This document shows positions 1 through 8,296 of a DNA stretch of 64,000 bases, piece after piece. This DNA is from Candidatus Micrarchaeum acidiphilum ARMAN-2 (GTDB lineage: Archaea; Micrarchaeota; Micrarchaeia; Micrarchaeales; Micrarchaeaceae). Location: positions 1-64,000 of the forward strand of contig GG697240.1 in the NCBI GenBank assembly GCA_009387755.1, read 5' to 3'. The notes below the pieces were generated by a model. The model saw only the letters and a list, made by a program, of their open reading frames with translations. It was not told where the DNA came from and made no database searches. Positions within the stretch are counted from its first letter, which is position 1. Every line of letters starts with the position of its first letter. The translations under genes and the position numbers were made by a program.

Positions 1-1
1 T

Positions 2-706
2 AAAAAATTGAAACAAGTATTTATAAATTTACAAAAAGCCATAAGAGTACAAAATAGACTTGATGAAAAAAAGTTAATAAGTATGGGTTATAAAGGTAAA
101 ATATATAATATACCTCCATTTATAAATATTCCCAAAAAGACCTCCTCTACCAAATCAGAAAGATTTATTGCTCTCTCGGTTAGCCGTTTAAGTATTAAGC
201 ATAAAGGCATAGATTTATTGTGCGAGGTCATAGAAAAGACATTAAACAAGACCGATAAGATCATATTTTATATTGTGGGTTCTGGGGATGACGGCGAAAC
301 ACTAATTAGAAATTTAGAAAATAAGTACCCTAAAAATGTAAAATGGTTTGGGTTTATTGATGAAACTATATTGTACAAAATATATCAAAGATCAAATTTG
401 TTTATCTCAACTTCTCGTGGTGAGAATTTCGGGATTAATGTAGGGGAGGCTCAAATAAGCGGGCTTCCAACAATAGCATTTGATGTTATGGGTTCTCAGG
501 ATATAATAACAAACAAGATTCAGGGCGAATTAATAAAACCGTTTGATGTAAATAAGTTTTCAAATTCAATAATAAAGTTCTATGATTTTTACAATAAAAA
601 CGAAGCTGGATATAAGAACTTAAAAAAGAAAATATCAGATATAAGTATAAAAAGATATAATTATAAACTAATCATAAAACTGCTTATAAAAATGTTTATT
701 GATTGA
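2..706 (+). CDS. glycosyltransferase family 4, C-terminal part (5' end outside window)
   Basis: The reading frame is open to the window edge, so the first TTG at base 8 is probably not the true start and the N-terminal nucleotide-acceptor domain is cut off. The visible 230 residues form the GT-B C-terminal Rossmann domain of family 4 glycosyltransferases: a donor-binding strand (LSVSRLSIKHKGIDLL), a mid-domain YIVGSGDDG turn, and the sugar-nucleotide motif SRGENFGINVGEAQISGLP, the equivalent of the E-x7-E region with the second glutamate in GEAQ. It should move a sugar from a nucleotide donor onto a glycan or lipid at the cytoplasmic membrane face. It lies 9 bases ahead of a family 2 glycosyltransferase on the same strand. 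Both genes are far richer in A+T than the rest of the window, which suggests transfer. Family assignment is firm; substrate is unknown. Confidence 0.85.
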   Translation, partial: KKLKQVFINLQKAIRVQNRLDEKKLISMGYKGKIYNIPPFINIPKKTSSTKSERFIALSVSRLSIKHKGIDLLCEVIEKTLNKTDKIIFYIVGSGDDGETLIRNLENKYPKNVKWFGFIDETILYKIYQRSNLFISTSRGENFGINVGEAQISGLPTIAFDVMGSQDIITNKIQGELIKPFDVNKFSNSIIKFYDFYNKNEAGYKNLKKKISDISIKRYNYKLIIKLLIKMFID

Positions 707-715
707 GGTACTAAA

Positions 716-1411
716 ATGAAGAGAAAACTTTTTATTTATGGTACTATCTTCAATAATTCTTTGTGGGTAAGGGACAGTATAAAAAGTATACAATTGCTAA
801 AACCTGCTGCAATATATATTTGTGATAATTTTTCTACAGATGGAACTTATGAACTATTAAAAAATCTGAATAGAAGATATAAGAATATATATATAGTTAG
901 AGTAAAAAGCAGCAGGGGTAAAGGCCGTCAAGTTGCGCTTGATTTAGTATACAAAGCGTCTAAAAATACTGACTTGGCCATGTATGTTGATTTTGATACA
1001 ATATATAAAAAGCCTTATTTGTTACTTATTCAAAAATTAATTGAAGCAATAAAAGGTAAAGAAGTATCAATAGGCATGCTTGCTACAATTAAAACAAATA
1101 AACTATGTAAATTTAAGAATTTGAATGCCGCAGAAGATGTTGAAAGATACGCCCACTTTATTGCTTTAGGATGTAAACTAATTGATGTTCCCAAAACAGC
1201 TAAACAATATAAAAATCTGGCGACAGAATCAATTAAGGGTAATAGGTTAATATCGCGCGAATTGTACTATTCGAAAAATCCAATCAGGTTGGTAAGGTGG
1301 ACCATTGATTTATATCGCGGGCATGCATACGATAATTATAAAAATGCATTAACTGATAAAGCATCTCAAATTATAAAGTTTATTGACATTTTTGGCTTTT
1401 TTGATGGCTAA
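716..1411 (+). CDS. glycosyltransferase family 2 (GT-A fold), short form
   Basis: Start ATG follows a GAGGT Shine-Dalgarno-like stretch and sits 9 bases after the family 4 gene, so the two are probably co-transcribed. The 231-residue product has GT-A landmarks: an N-terminal strand with N-x-D type nucleotide contacts (DNFSTDGTYELL), a basic RGKGRQVAL segment, and a DxD-type metal motif in YVDFDTIY near residue 99. There is no C-terminal membrane anchor. Family 2 enzymes use nucleotide sugars to extend polysaccharide or glycolipid chains; here it likely decorates surface glycans with its neighbour. Low G+C and poor match to the codon use downstream suggest it belongs to a transferred surface-glycan island. 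Donor and acceptor cannot be read from sequence. Confidence 0.8.
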   Translation: MKRKLFIYGTIFNNSLWVRDSIKSIQLLKPAAIYICDNFSTDGTYELLKNLNRRYKNIYIVRVKSSRGKGRQVALDLVYKASKNTDLAMYVDFDTIYKKPYLLLIQKLIEAIKGKEVSIGMLATIKTNKLCKFKNLNAAEDVERYAHFIALGCKLIDVPKTAKQYKNLATESIKGNRLISRELYYSKNPIRLVRWTIDLYRGHAYDNYKNALTDKASQIIKFIDIFGFFDG

Positions 1412-1513
1412 AGTTATTGGGACTTATAGATATAACGAGAACTTAGATAATCGTAGTTTAATTACACATAAGAGTGAATACCGATTTTTAAAAAAAAGAA
1501 TAACTATTTCTAG

Positions 1514-2212
1514 TTCCTGCTGGACAACCGCATGGACCTTTTCGAAGGTGTCAAATACGGCATAATAGGAGAGGCGTCTTTCATGGGCTCTAAAATGAAC
1601 ATGCAGACCGCACAGAAAGGTGCCATGAACATCGATATCACCTTTAGGGGCAAGGCTGCCCACGGCTCAAGGCCGTGGCTGGGCGACAACGCGATACTCA
1701 AGGCGATAAAATTTATAGATTCATACCAGCAGGCGGCGGAAAATCTAAAAACTGAAGACAGACTCCTGGGAAAGGGCTCGGTCAACATAGGCACGATAAA
1801 TGGAGGGACTGCCAGCAACGTGGTACCAGATACTTGCAGGGTTGAGGTAGACAGAAGGTTGGTTCCTGGCGAAACTGCTGAAGAGGCGCTGGGGCAGGTT
1901 AAAAGTGTGCTTGAATCTCTCGGGATAAGCGCGGAGATAAGCGTGCCTGTGTCCAGAGGGGCGTATAAGCTTAGGACCGATTCTAAGATACTGGAGATAA
2001 TGAGGCATGCAGCTGGTGAAAACTTCAGTGAAATAGGCGCAACCGGATATACCGAAGCAGAACTTTACAATGCAAGAGCTGGCATAGATTCTGTTGTATT
2101 TGGACCTGGCGAAAAGGAGGTAATCCACCAAGTCGATGAATATGTACCGATAAAGAACCTTCTTGAGGCTGCAAATGTCTACGAGAAGGTAATACGGGAA
2201 TGGTGCTTCTAG
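1514..2212 (+). pseudogene. M20 peptidase (ArgE/DapE-like), N-terminal catalytic half missing
   Basis: The frame opens after a TAG at 1511-1513, with ATG at 1532. The 226-residue product starts in the middle of an M20 metallopeptidase, at the strand carrying the IIGEAS metal-ligand segment, then continues through the dimerisation domain (FRGKAAHGSRPWLGDNA, NGGTASNVVPDTCRVEVDRR) to the C-terminal His ligand in EKEVIHQVDEY. The usual N-terminal H-x-D and EE catalytic segments (about 130 residues) are absent. The break coincides with the edge of the AT-rich glycosyltransferase block, so the gene was probably truncated by insertion or deletion there. Without the first metal ligands and general base the product cannot be an active peptidase. 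A second, intact M20 gene lies at 14076-15287. Confidence 0.8.
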
Positions 2213-2317
2213 CCATAAATTGCATAGAGGGCTTTGATTTTACTTCACTACGATTCAACCTTGCACGGAAGCTTCGCCGAATTTATGCGCTTGCAGACGT
2301 TTTGCCTGCCTCCTGAC

Positions 2318-2337
2318 ACATTTGCGCGCGCAAATGT
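2318..2337. promoter_or_regulatory. perfect 20-bp palindrome upstream of DMT transporter
   Basis: The sequence ACATTTGCGC is followed directly by its reverse complement, giving an uninterrupted 20-bp dyad. It lies 59 bases before the transporter start and overlaps the region where a TATA-like TGTATTTAG occurs (2335-2343). A dimeric regulator site is the natural reading. No regulator gene is adjacent, so the binding protein is unknown. Confidence 0.45.
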
Positions 2338-2396
2338 ATTTAGGCGCCCGCGTCATAATTTCTGTGAGGATTTGAATCCGCGCCTGCCGTGGTATT

Positions 2397-3236
2397 ATGT
2401 TTTACCTGTATCTTGCCGGTCTTACTGCCGTGCTGTGGTCAATTTCAGGGATAATAATAAAGATGGTGTCATCCAAGTTCGGGAACCTTTTTGCGACCGC
2501 TTTTGTTGGCATTGGAAACGTAATAGTCCTTTCAGCAATAGTGCTGCTGCTGGGCAATTTGGGGATAAGTGCGTATGCCGCCGCGCTCAGCGTTGCTGGC
2601 GGGATAATAACAGGAATAGGATACCTCTTATTCTACAAATCGCTGCAGAGGCAGCAGGCATCAAACACCTTTTCCACAATAGAGATACAGGTCGCAATTT
2701 TATTTCTCTACGGCGTTTTGGTGCTGGGCGAGGCCGTAAGCACCCTAGATGTGCTTGGCATAGTAACCATAGCGCTGGGTACCCTGGCAGTTTCAATAGA
2801 AAAAGCGAGGTTTAACAGGGGGCTTTTGCCTGCAATTGCAGCGCAAGTCTTTTGGGCTCTGGGCTGGATCTTTCTGGTTTACCCCATATCCGTAACACCC
2901 AACCACATACTGCCAAACTTGGTGAGTTTCACTGCAGCGCTCACAATGGTCTGCCTGATACTGCTGGCCTATAAGATTAATAAAAAGTTGGATGCGCATC
3001 CCGATGGCAGGGGGGTGGCGGTCGGTGTATCCGCAGGGCTGTTCTCGGGATCCGGAAACGCAGTATACACGCTGCTAATCTACCTAAAGGAGCTGGCGCT
3101 GAGCGCGCCGATATCCAACAGCAGCCCAATAATAATAGCAGTTATAGCGCACTTCGTCTACAAAGAAAGGTTAAGCACCATCCAGGCCATTGGAATAATT
3201 GCAGTTGTGCTTGGCGCAGTAATTCTAAGTATATGA
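2397..3236 (+). CDS. EamA/DMT superfamily transporter
   Basis: A 279-residue protein that is hydrophobic almost throughout, with about ten predicted membrane helices arranged as two EamA repeats (roughly residues 1-135 and 140-279). The first repeat starts with FYLYLAGLTAVLWSISGI, and the ends of both repeats show the typical ILFLYGVLVLGEAVSTLDVLG and HFVYKERLSTIQAIG pattern, a conserved E followed by a helix ending the repeat. Such proteins export or import small metabolites (amino acids, purines, nucleotide sugars) across the cytoplasmic membrane. Length is normal. The gene is apparently monocistronic, with a perfect palindrome in its upstream region. The substrate is not predictable. Confidence 0.85.
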   Translation: MFYLYLAGLTAVLWSISGIIIKMVSSKFGNLFATAFVGIGNVIVLSAIVLLLGNLGISAYAAALSVAGGIITGIGYLLFYKSLQRQQASNTFSTIEIQVAILFLYGVLVLGEAVSTLDVLGIVTIALGTLAVSIEKARFNRGLLPAIAAQVFWALGWIFLVYPISVTPNHILPNLVSFTAALTMVCLILLAYKINKKLDAHPDGRGVAVGVSAGLFSGSGNAVYTLLIYLKELALSAPISNSSPIIIAVIAHFVYKERLSTIQAIGIIAVVLGAVILSI

Positions 3237-3407
3237 TTCTGCTTATTTTGGGCCTTGCGCTGCGCAAATAGCTGTGTTTATGCCTAGGCGTTGCGTTTCA
3301 GCTTTTAGGGTTCAAGGAAAAATGCAGCCCTGGCCTAAGCCGCAGGATTATTCATCAGCCAGAGGTTGCCATCTGTAGAATTCGCTTTTATGTCCAAGCG
3401 TTGCGAA

Positions 3408-3920
3408 TCAGATACTCGGCAAAATACTGTTCATCGATATGAACTTGTCTCCTACGGTAATGCCCTTTTTGGATATTAGGATTTTTGGCGCTTGAGCTCC
3501 GAGCTTGCTTTCCTTATCTGTCAAAGGCACAAGGTATAATCCGTCTTCGGAGTATACTATTTTGGAATCCACTCTGTAGGTATCCGCGTCGTAGCCACGA
3601 TAGCCGCTTGGGAGTGCCTCGGCCGTCAAGCCCCCGTCCTTTTCAATGACTATTTCTGCCCCATATTCTTCACGTGCGCCTGACCCTCCATAAAAATTGA
3701 TTGAAATTTTAGTAGTTTTGTTAAAAGTGTCAGTAGCACTATCATACCCTGCCCTCTGGCGTGCAGAAATAACCACTTCAGGATATGCAATTACATGGCC
3801 TTCTTCCTCATTAAAGTACAGGCGAAGCTCTGTTTCTGAATCTGTGTCTATTACCTTCTTCTCGGTTTGTTCGCCCCTCAACTTTATATCGGTATTCTTC
3901 CTTACATTCTCTTTATCCAT
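3408..3920 (-). CDS. conserved-type hypothetical protein, 170 aa
   Basis: I do not recognise this family. The protein has no membrane segment or signal peptide. It begins with a charged, probably disordered stretch (residues 1-25) and then becomes beta-rich, with alternating patterns such as ELRLYFNEEEGHVIAYPEVVIS and SKIVYSEDGLYLVPLTD. The start ATG is supported by a GGTGAT Shine-Dalgarno sequence 3 bases upstream and a TATA-like run about 30 bases upstream. It is divergent from the AbrB-PhoU regulator at 4004, and both promoters lie within 83 bases, so coregulation is possible. Confidence 0.6.
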   Translation of the reverse strand: MDKENVRKNTDIKLRGEQTEKKVIDTDSETELRLYFNEEEGHVIAYPEVVISARQRAGYDSATDTFNKTTKISINFYGGSGAREEYGAEIVIEKDGGLTAEALPSGYRGYDADTYRVDSKIVYSEDGLYLVPLTDKESKLGAQAPKILISKKGITVGDKFISMNSILPSI

Positions 3921-3947
3921 ATTATCACCAATATCTATGTGCGCAAG

Positions 3948-3982
3948 GTTATATATATGCCTTTACCATATTATATATATAT
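3948..3982. promoter_or_regulatory. divergent pair of TATA boxes
   Basis: Two TATA-like runs face away from each other: 3948-3959 for the leftward gene starting at 3920, and 3970-3982 for the rightward gene starting at 4004. The second is centred about 28 bases before the ATG, the expected distance for a leaderless archaeal transcript. The pairing is by position only. Confidence 0.5.
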
Positions 3983-4003
3983 TTGCATATGTGATATATT
4001 ATT

Positions 4004-4879
4004 ATGGAAAAGCATATCTTCAAATTCGGAAAAAACAGCCTGGCGTTTATAATACCGAAAAAGTGGGCCGACAAATACGGATTGAGGGCGTCCAGCAGGA
4101 TTTTTGTAGGCGAAGACGATGCTGGAAATCTGACCGTCTCCGGGAGCGGAGCTTCGAGGAGCGAAAAGGAAATAGATATCGATAGCAGCATTAGGCCAGA
4201 TGTGCTAAGCAGATGGGTTGGCCTCCACTACATGCAGGGTACGCAAGCACTCAGGATCCATTCATCCGGAGGGATCACTACAGAGCAGGCAATGGCCGTG
4301 GCAAACAGGATAAGCAGCGAGTGCTCCGGCTTCGAGATAACAAGCCAGTCGAGCAGCGATATCATCATAGAAAATTTCTCAGACATGGGTGAAGTCGAAA
4401 TTGACAGGATACTGATGAGGATAGAGGCGCTGATATCGCAGGAGTTTATTGAGCTTGTGAGGGGAAACCCGGATGTTGTTCCTGAAATAGAAAAACTTGT
4501 AAACAGGTTTTACATGCTTGGAATGAGATATACGAATATGGCAAGGTCGCGCAGTTCAATGGCCTATTTTTCAGCCCTGAGCACGCTTGAGGATATTTCA
4601 GACAAGCTTGATGAGGCGAGTAAAATACGCCCCCTGCCACACCAGCTAATGACGGATCTCAAAGATGCATTTTCACTGTGCAATAAGGCAATGTCCGGCG
4701 ATATTAAGTCAATAAACAGAATATTCGAAATCAGGGCAAAGGTACTTGGCGGCATTCCAAAATTGAAATCCGCCGGCGAGGCAGCAGCTCTGCTCGCTTC
4801 GATTGCATATGACACATCAGGATTGGCAGAGCTAGGCCTCATTAAAATCAAGAGCCTGGCAGAAAGCCTGACAAGCTAG
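4004..4879 (+). CDS. AbrB-like DNA-binding domain plus PhoU-like domain regulator
   Basis: The N-terminal 45 residues are a SpoVT/AbrB swapped-hairpin domain (KFGKNSLAFIIPKKWADKYG), the archaeal transcription-factor type. The remaining roughly 190 residues from about position 95 are helical and match the PhoU-like architecture, including an EFIELVRG / RYTNMARSRSSM helix pair. Archaeal proteins with this fusion are annotated as phosphate-uptake regulators; they probably sense phosphate transport status through the PhoU part and bind DNA through the AbrB part. No pst transporter gene is in the window, so the target is unknown. The gene appears leaderless, with a TATA box 28 bases before the ATG. 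Length (291 aa) is typical. Family assignment is strong, role moderate. Confidence 0.8.
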   Translation: MEKHIFKFGKNSLAFIIPKKWADKYGLRASSRIFVGEDDAGNLTVSGSGASRSEKEIDIDSSIRPDVLSRWVGLHYMQGTQALRIHSSGGITTEQAMAVANRISSECSGFEITSQSSSDIIIENFSDMGEVEIDRILMRIEALISQEFIELVRGNPDVVPEIEKLVNRFYMLGMRYTNMARSRSSMAYFSALSTLEDISDKLDEASKIRPLPHQLMTDLKDAFSLCNKAMSGDIKSINRIFEIRAKVLGGIPKLKSAGEAAALLASIAYDTSGLAELGLIKIKSLAESLTS

Positions 4880-4923
4880 GCTTTGCGCAGGCACACTGCT
4901 TGTGATTAGGCCTGCCGGCTTAA

Positions 4924-5115
4924 TTATATCTTCTTTACCTTCTTTGCCCTTGGGCCTCTTTCAGCCTGCTCGACTTCGTACTCTACTGCGTCGCCAACCG
5001 CCAGTGTTGCTCCGCCTTCAATAGCCGTGCTGTGCACGTATATGTCTTTTCCGTCTTCTCCCGTAATGAATCCGAAACCCCTTTCAGAGTTAAACATTTT
5101 GACTTTTCCTTTCAC
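4924..5115 (-). CDS. cspA: cold-shock domain protein (CspA family)
   Basis: A 63-residue single OB-fold cold-shock domain. The start KGKVKMFN, the RNP1-like segment ERGFGFIT and the RNP2-like segment DIYVHST are all present; RNP2 normally reads VFVHFS, so it is slightly altered. Such proteins bind single-stranded RNA or DNA and act as RNA chaperones in the cytoplasm. The start codon is GTG at 5115, preceded by a TATA-like TTTATATCC about 40 bases upstream. The family is common in bacteria and patchy in archaea, so acquisition is possible. It is convergent with the AbrB-PhoU gene. Confidence 0.92.
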   Translation of the reverse strand: MKGKVKMFNSERGFGFITGEDGKDIYVHSTAIEGGATLAVGDAVEYEVEQAERGPRAKKVKKI

Positions 5116-5212
5116 AAAACCACTTTTTGTCAGCTATTTATCGAATTTAGGATATAAAATACTTTGTGAAGTCCGCTTTAATCGGTCGTGCTGCATTTTC
5201 GCGGCGCAGGAG

Positions 5213-5932
5213 CTAAAATTTTTTGGCTTTGTGACTAGGCGACGCCTTCATAAACCTTGAGATAATGTATTTTTTGCTGAAGCCTGCTCTGTTAAAGTAC
5301 TCCCATATCTGCGATGGTATCGTAGACGGGTCGGTGCCGTATAGCGGATGGTTTCGCTTTACCGTTGCTTCAAACTCACTGTTTTTAACGTTTTTATAAA
5401 GCGATACAACCAATGCAAGCGACTTGGCCTCCTTGCGGCGAGCCCTTTCCAACTCTGCCTTGCTAAGGCAGGATTCTGCAGGGCTTTCAATTACAACGTA
5501 TCTGCTTCCGAGGGCCTTTCGGAATATGTATGACGCCCTCGGCATGTGGTACGCTACCGCAACCAGCAGTATGCGTTTTGTGCCTCGCATTTTGCGGATT
5601 ATCTTGGAGCTGTACAGAGCGTTTCCTATGGTGTCCATGGACCTTTTCTCGGTGATAAGAGCCGAGGCAGGTGCGCCCAAAGAAACTGCATATCGCCTCA
5701 TGCCCTCCGACTCGGTAAGCCTTGGCTTCCTTCTATGCTTAAAGCTCCAGCCGCCGCTGAAAAGTATCGCCTTGGCCCTGCCTTCCTTGAGCAGCAGAAC
5801 CGCGTGCTCTACAATTTTTTTCGATTCGCAGGTCAGGGAACCGCCTTGGCTGATTTCCTTGCCAAGCGCCACTATTATGGTATTGCCGCGGTATTGCATC
5901 TCCTCCTTACGGACAAAGAGCTTTCTAGCCAT
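5213..5932 (-). CDS. DUF218 / YdcF-SanA-like protein
   Basis: The open frame extends to 6100 but would overlap the upstream amidohydrolase; the ATG at 5932 (MARKLFVRKEE) removes the overlap and leaves a 56-base gap. The 239-residue product has the DUF218 pattern: an N-terminal strand NTIIVALGKEI, a Ser/Glu segment (RLTESEGMRRYAVSLGAP), a TIGNALYSS motif and the RILLVAVAYHMPRASYIF segment with the conserved His-x-x-Arg. Bacterial relatives (YdcF, SanA, ElyC) have been linked to envelope metabolism, and some bind nucleotide cofactors. No membrane anchor is present here, so a cytosolic role is likely. It may be transcribed with the amidohydrolase gene upstream. Confidence 0.75.
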   Translation of the reverse strand: MARKLFVRKEEMQYRGNTIIVALGKEISQGGSLTCESKKIVEHAVLLLKEGRAKAILFSGGWSFKHRRKPRLTESEGMRRYAVSLGAPASALITEKRSMDTIGNALYSSKIIRKMRGTKRILLVAVAYHMPRASYIFRKALGSRYVVIESPAESCLSKAELERARRKEAKSLALVVSLYKNVKNSEFEATVKRNHPLYGTDPSTIPSQIWEYFNRAGFSKKYIISRFMKASPSHKAKKF

Positions 5933-5988
5933 GCTGTAATCAATCTTACTTTTTACGATCCGGACGCAGCGGCATCTTCCGTGCACGG

Positions 5989-6930
5989 CTATCTTGTCCT
6001 CAACACTATCCTGGCGTTTGCAGAGTATATCTTCTCTGTCTGGGCATCGTCCAGGGAAAGCTGTTTTATGCTGCCCATTATCCTTTCTGTGCTGCCCCAC
6101 GGGTAGTCAGTCCCGAAAATCACATGGTCAATACCGAAAAAGTCCAATGCGATCCTTAGCCACGGCCACCACATCCCTTCTGCTGTATCGACATAAAGGC
6201 TTTTCAGGACGTCGAGCGGATTCTTCCTGTGGGTTTGTGCATATGTTGCGTCCTGCATCGCAAAATCTGAAATCCTTCCCGCAAGGAGCGGCACTATCGA
6301 GCCCAGGTGATGGACCACCACTTTCAGCCTGTCGTGCTTTTCGAGCACTCCGGACCTGAAAAGCCTGAATAGTGCAAGCGTCGTGTCCATGTCCCATCCA
6401 AGCGCTATGTCCGCATTGTAATCCTTAAGCCATGGATATGAATTTGCCATAAATGTCGGGTGTATCCAAAGTCCGGATCCTATGGATTCCAGGACCGAGT
6501 AAAATCCATCCAGCTCCGGTCCGTCTATGGGCTTGCCGTTGACATTAGACACTACCTGTATGCCGGAAAGCCCGAGGTCGTGAATGCACCTCTTCGCTTC
6601 ATCAGCTGCGAAACCAGGATCAGAAAGCGAGACCGTGCCTATCCCAAGGAACCTGTCTTTGTACTTTTCAACAAGGCTTCTTATGCCGTTGTTGGCCTCT
6701 ACGGTTATATGCTTTGTAGACTTTTCGTCTAGGCCCAGCCCATCGATCGCAGGCATGGCAAGAGAGAGCACTTCTTGATCTATGCCTAGCCTGTCCATTA
6801 CAGACAGCCTGTATTCCACATCGCGCAGTGCCCTGAGGGAATTCGCCATGTTTTTTACCATGTCTGGAATGCTTCCCATGGCATTGATATATTCATCCGG
6901 ATATATGTGGTTGAATATGTCAATTTTCAT
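5989..6930 (-). CDS. amidohydrolase family 2 (ACMSD-like) metal hydrolase
   Basis: I take the start as ATG at 6930 (MKIDIFNHIYPDEY) because the longer frame adds 29 residues unlike the family. The 313-residue TIM-barrel protein has the N-terminal His segment (FNHIYP, where the first His of the usual HxH is Asn-preceded), ELDGFYSVLESIGSGLWIHP with a His metal ligand, VVVHHLGSIVPLLAGR, and the C-terminal GTDYPWG aspartate. The family includes decarboxylases and hydrolases of aromatic or acyl substrates, such as ACMSD and isoorotate decarboxylase. The divergent HxlR regulator at 7043 is a likely local controller. The exact substrate is unknown; the altered first metal motif is worth noting. Confidence 0.8.
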   Translation of the reverse strand: MKIDIFNHIYPDEYINAMGSIPDMVKNMANSLRALRDVEYRLSVMDRLGIDQEVLSLAMPAIDGLGLDEKSTKHITVEANNGIRSLVEKYKDRFLGIGTVSLSDPGFAADEAKRCIHDLGLSGIQVVSNVNGKPIDGPELDGFYSVLESIGSGLWIHPTFMANSYPWLKDYNADIALGWDMDTTLALFRLFRSGVLEKHDRLKVVVHHLGSIVPLLAGRISDFAMQDATYAQTHRKNPLDVLKSLYVDTAEGMWWPWLRIALDFFGIDHVIFGTDYPWGSTERIMGSIKQLSLDDAQTEKIYSANARIVLRTR

Positions 6931-7042
6931 AATAAGCATTGGCGAATCTAAATTTATAAGCATTATCGCTGTTTTGCCGCATATGCATTGTATGGATGCA
7001 GGCACAGCACTATACATAAATATCTATTGATAAAATTGATAT

Positions 7043-7423
7043 GTGATTGATATGGAAAGGATTGAAATGTGCCCAACACTCGAAGTGCTCCACTTATTGG
7101 GGAGAAAGTGGGCCGTTCCAGTGCTTGACGAAATATATTTTTCAGAGAAATACGCAAGATTCAACGATATGGCGAGCTCTCTGCACCCAATAACTCCGAG
7201 AGAGCTGAACCTTATGCTATTAAAGCTGGTTGATTCCGGCATTGTAGAAAAGGTTGATCTTCGCGGGAAAACCGCCTACACCCTGACAAAAAGAGGCGTA
7301 CTAGTGCACGATCTAATAAAAGCCATAAAACGTCAGGGCAACAAGTTAGGAAATGAAGGGTACGACTGCGTGAACACGAGGTGCAGTCAGTGCGCGCAGT
7401 TCAAAGTCTGCCTTAACGAATAG
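7043..7423 (+). CDS. HxlR-type winged-helix regulator with C-terminal cysteine cluster
   Basis: A 126-residue HxlR-family regulator: MCPTLEVLHLLGRKWAVPVL with the family Cys, a recognition helix around RFNDMASSLHPITPRELNLML, and the wing VDLRGKTAYTLTKRG. The GTG at 7043 lies about 28 bases after a TATATA-like element (7011-7018), consistent with a leaderless message; an in-frame ATG at 7052 is the alternative. The C terminus carries four cysteines in the pattern CX4CX2CX5C, not part of the standard HxlR fold, which could bind zinc or an iron-sulfur cluster or sense redox state. It is divergent from the amidohydrolase, which it probably controls. Confidence 0.85.
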   Translation: MIDMERIEMCPTLEVLHLLGRKWAVPVLDEIYFSEKYARFNDMASSLHPITPRELNLMLLKLVDSGIVEKVDLRGKTAYTLTKRGVLVHDLIKAIKRQGNKLGNEGYDCVNTRCSQCAQFKVCLNE

Positions 7424-7448
7424 CCAGTCTGCGCTGGCATACTGCAGA

Positions 7449-8270
7449 TTATGCACGATTCTTAATTATATGTTCAATCCCAAAAGCGGTAACCGACATA
7501 GTTGCGAGCTCAACCGCGTTTTTGAGCGCTGACTCTGGGCCTGCTCCCGCTGCGGTTTGGGCCATAAATGCCCCTCCGAGTATGTCTCCGGAACCGCTTT
7601 TTTCCACCTGCTTTACTCTTGGTGCCTGCGCATGGAATGCAGTGCCTTTGCCAGAGTACACTGCCCCGTACCTGCCGAGCTTGTAGACAAACGCCTTGCT
7701 TTCTAGCAGTGGCTTGTCAATAAGCCTAAATTCGTTCATGTCAAAGAAAAGCACGTCGGCAACTGCCATTGCGGCAGATATTTCTGCGTGCCTGCTCACC
7801 AGGTACTCTTTTACAGTGTCAATGCCTATCACAGCGCCTTTCACCGTGGACCTGATGTAGGACGCCACATCGCCTTGCTTTTTTGGGTCCGTAGTTGCTA
7901 TGTAGTAATATTTACACTTCAGATAATGCTCAGGAATCATCCGGATCGAAAATCTTTCGCGCACACCCGGAAAAATCTGGATGTCCCGCTTATAGCCGTC
8001 CTTGGCGTATTTGCACACGCACAAGAAGCTGCTTCCCGGTGAAGTTTGAACGCCTTCTGTGTCTGCGCCAAGGAGTGCAAGTTTGCCCATGTCATAATCG
8101 CTACCTACTATTGAGAGCAGTCCTACCCTGTCCGAGAACCTCGAGGCACCAGCTGCAGCATAATATGCAGATCCGCCCTGCATTTTCATGTTGATATCCG
8201 GTGCATGCAGTTCGTCATAGCCCAGGTCTCCGAATATCACAAGTTCTGGCGCTTTTTTAACTTCGTCCAT
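7449..8270 (-). CDS. PfkB-family carbohydrate or nucleoside kinase
   Basis: The 273-residue protein has the ribokinase-like fold: an N-terminal GDLGYDELH, the substrate-binding GGSAYYAAAGASRF segment, and the C-terminal anion hole and base KSGSGDILGGAFMAQ, with the catalytic Asp in GSGD. It phosphorylates a sugar, nucleoside or related alcohol with ATP in the cytosol. The first motif is short of the usual double glycine, and the protein is somewhat shorter than typical ribokinases (about 300). It is the last gene of an apparent leftward operon with CYTH, radical SAM and thymidylate kinase genes, 26 bases after the CYTH stop. A nucleoside substrate would fit that context, but this is inference. 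Confidence 0.85.
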   Translation of the reverse strand: MDEVKKAPELVIFGDLGYDELHAPDINMKMQGGSAYYAAAGASRFSDRVGLLSIVGSDYDMGKLALLGADTEGVQTSPGSSFLCVCKYAKDGYKRDIQIFPGVRERFSIRMIPEHYLKCKYYYIATTDPKKQGDVASYIRSTVKGAVIGIDTVKEYLVSRHAEISAAMAVADVLFFDMNEFRLIDKPLLESKAFVYKLGRYGAVYSGKGTAFHAQAPRVKQVEKSGSGDILGGAFMAQTAAGAGPESALKNAVELATMSVTAFGIEHIIKNRA

Positions 8271-8296
8271 AGGTTCCGCCTTTCAGGTCATGCGGT

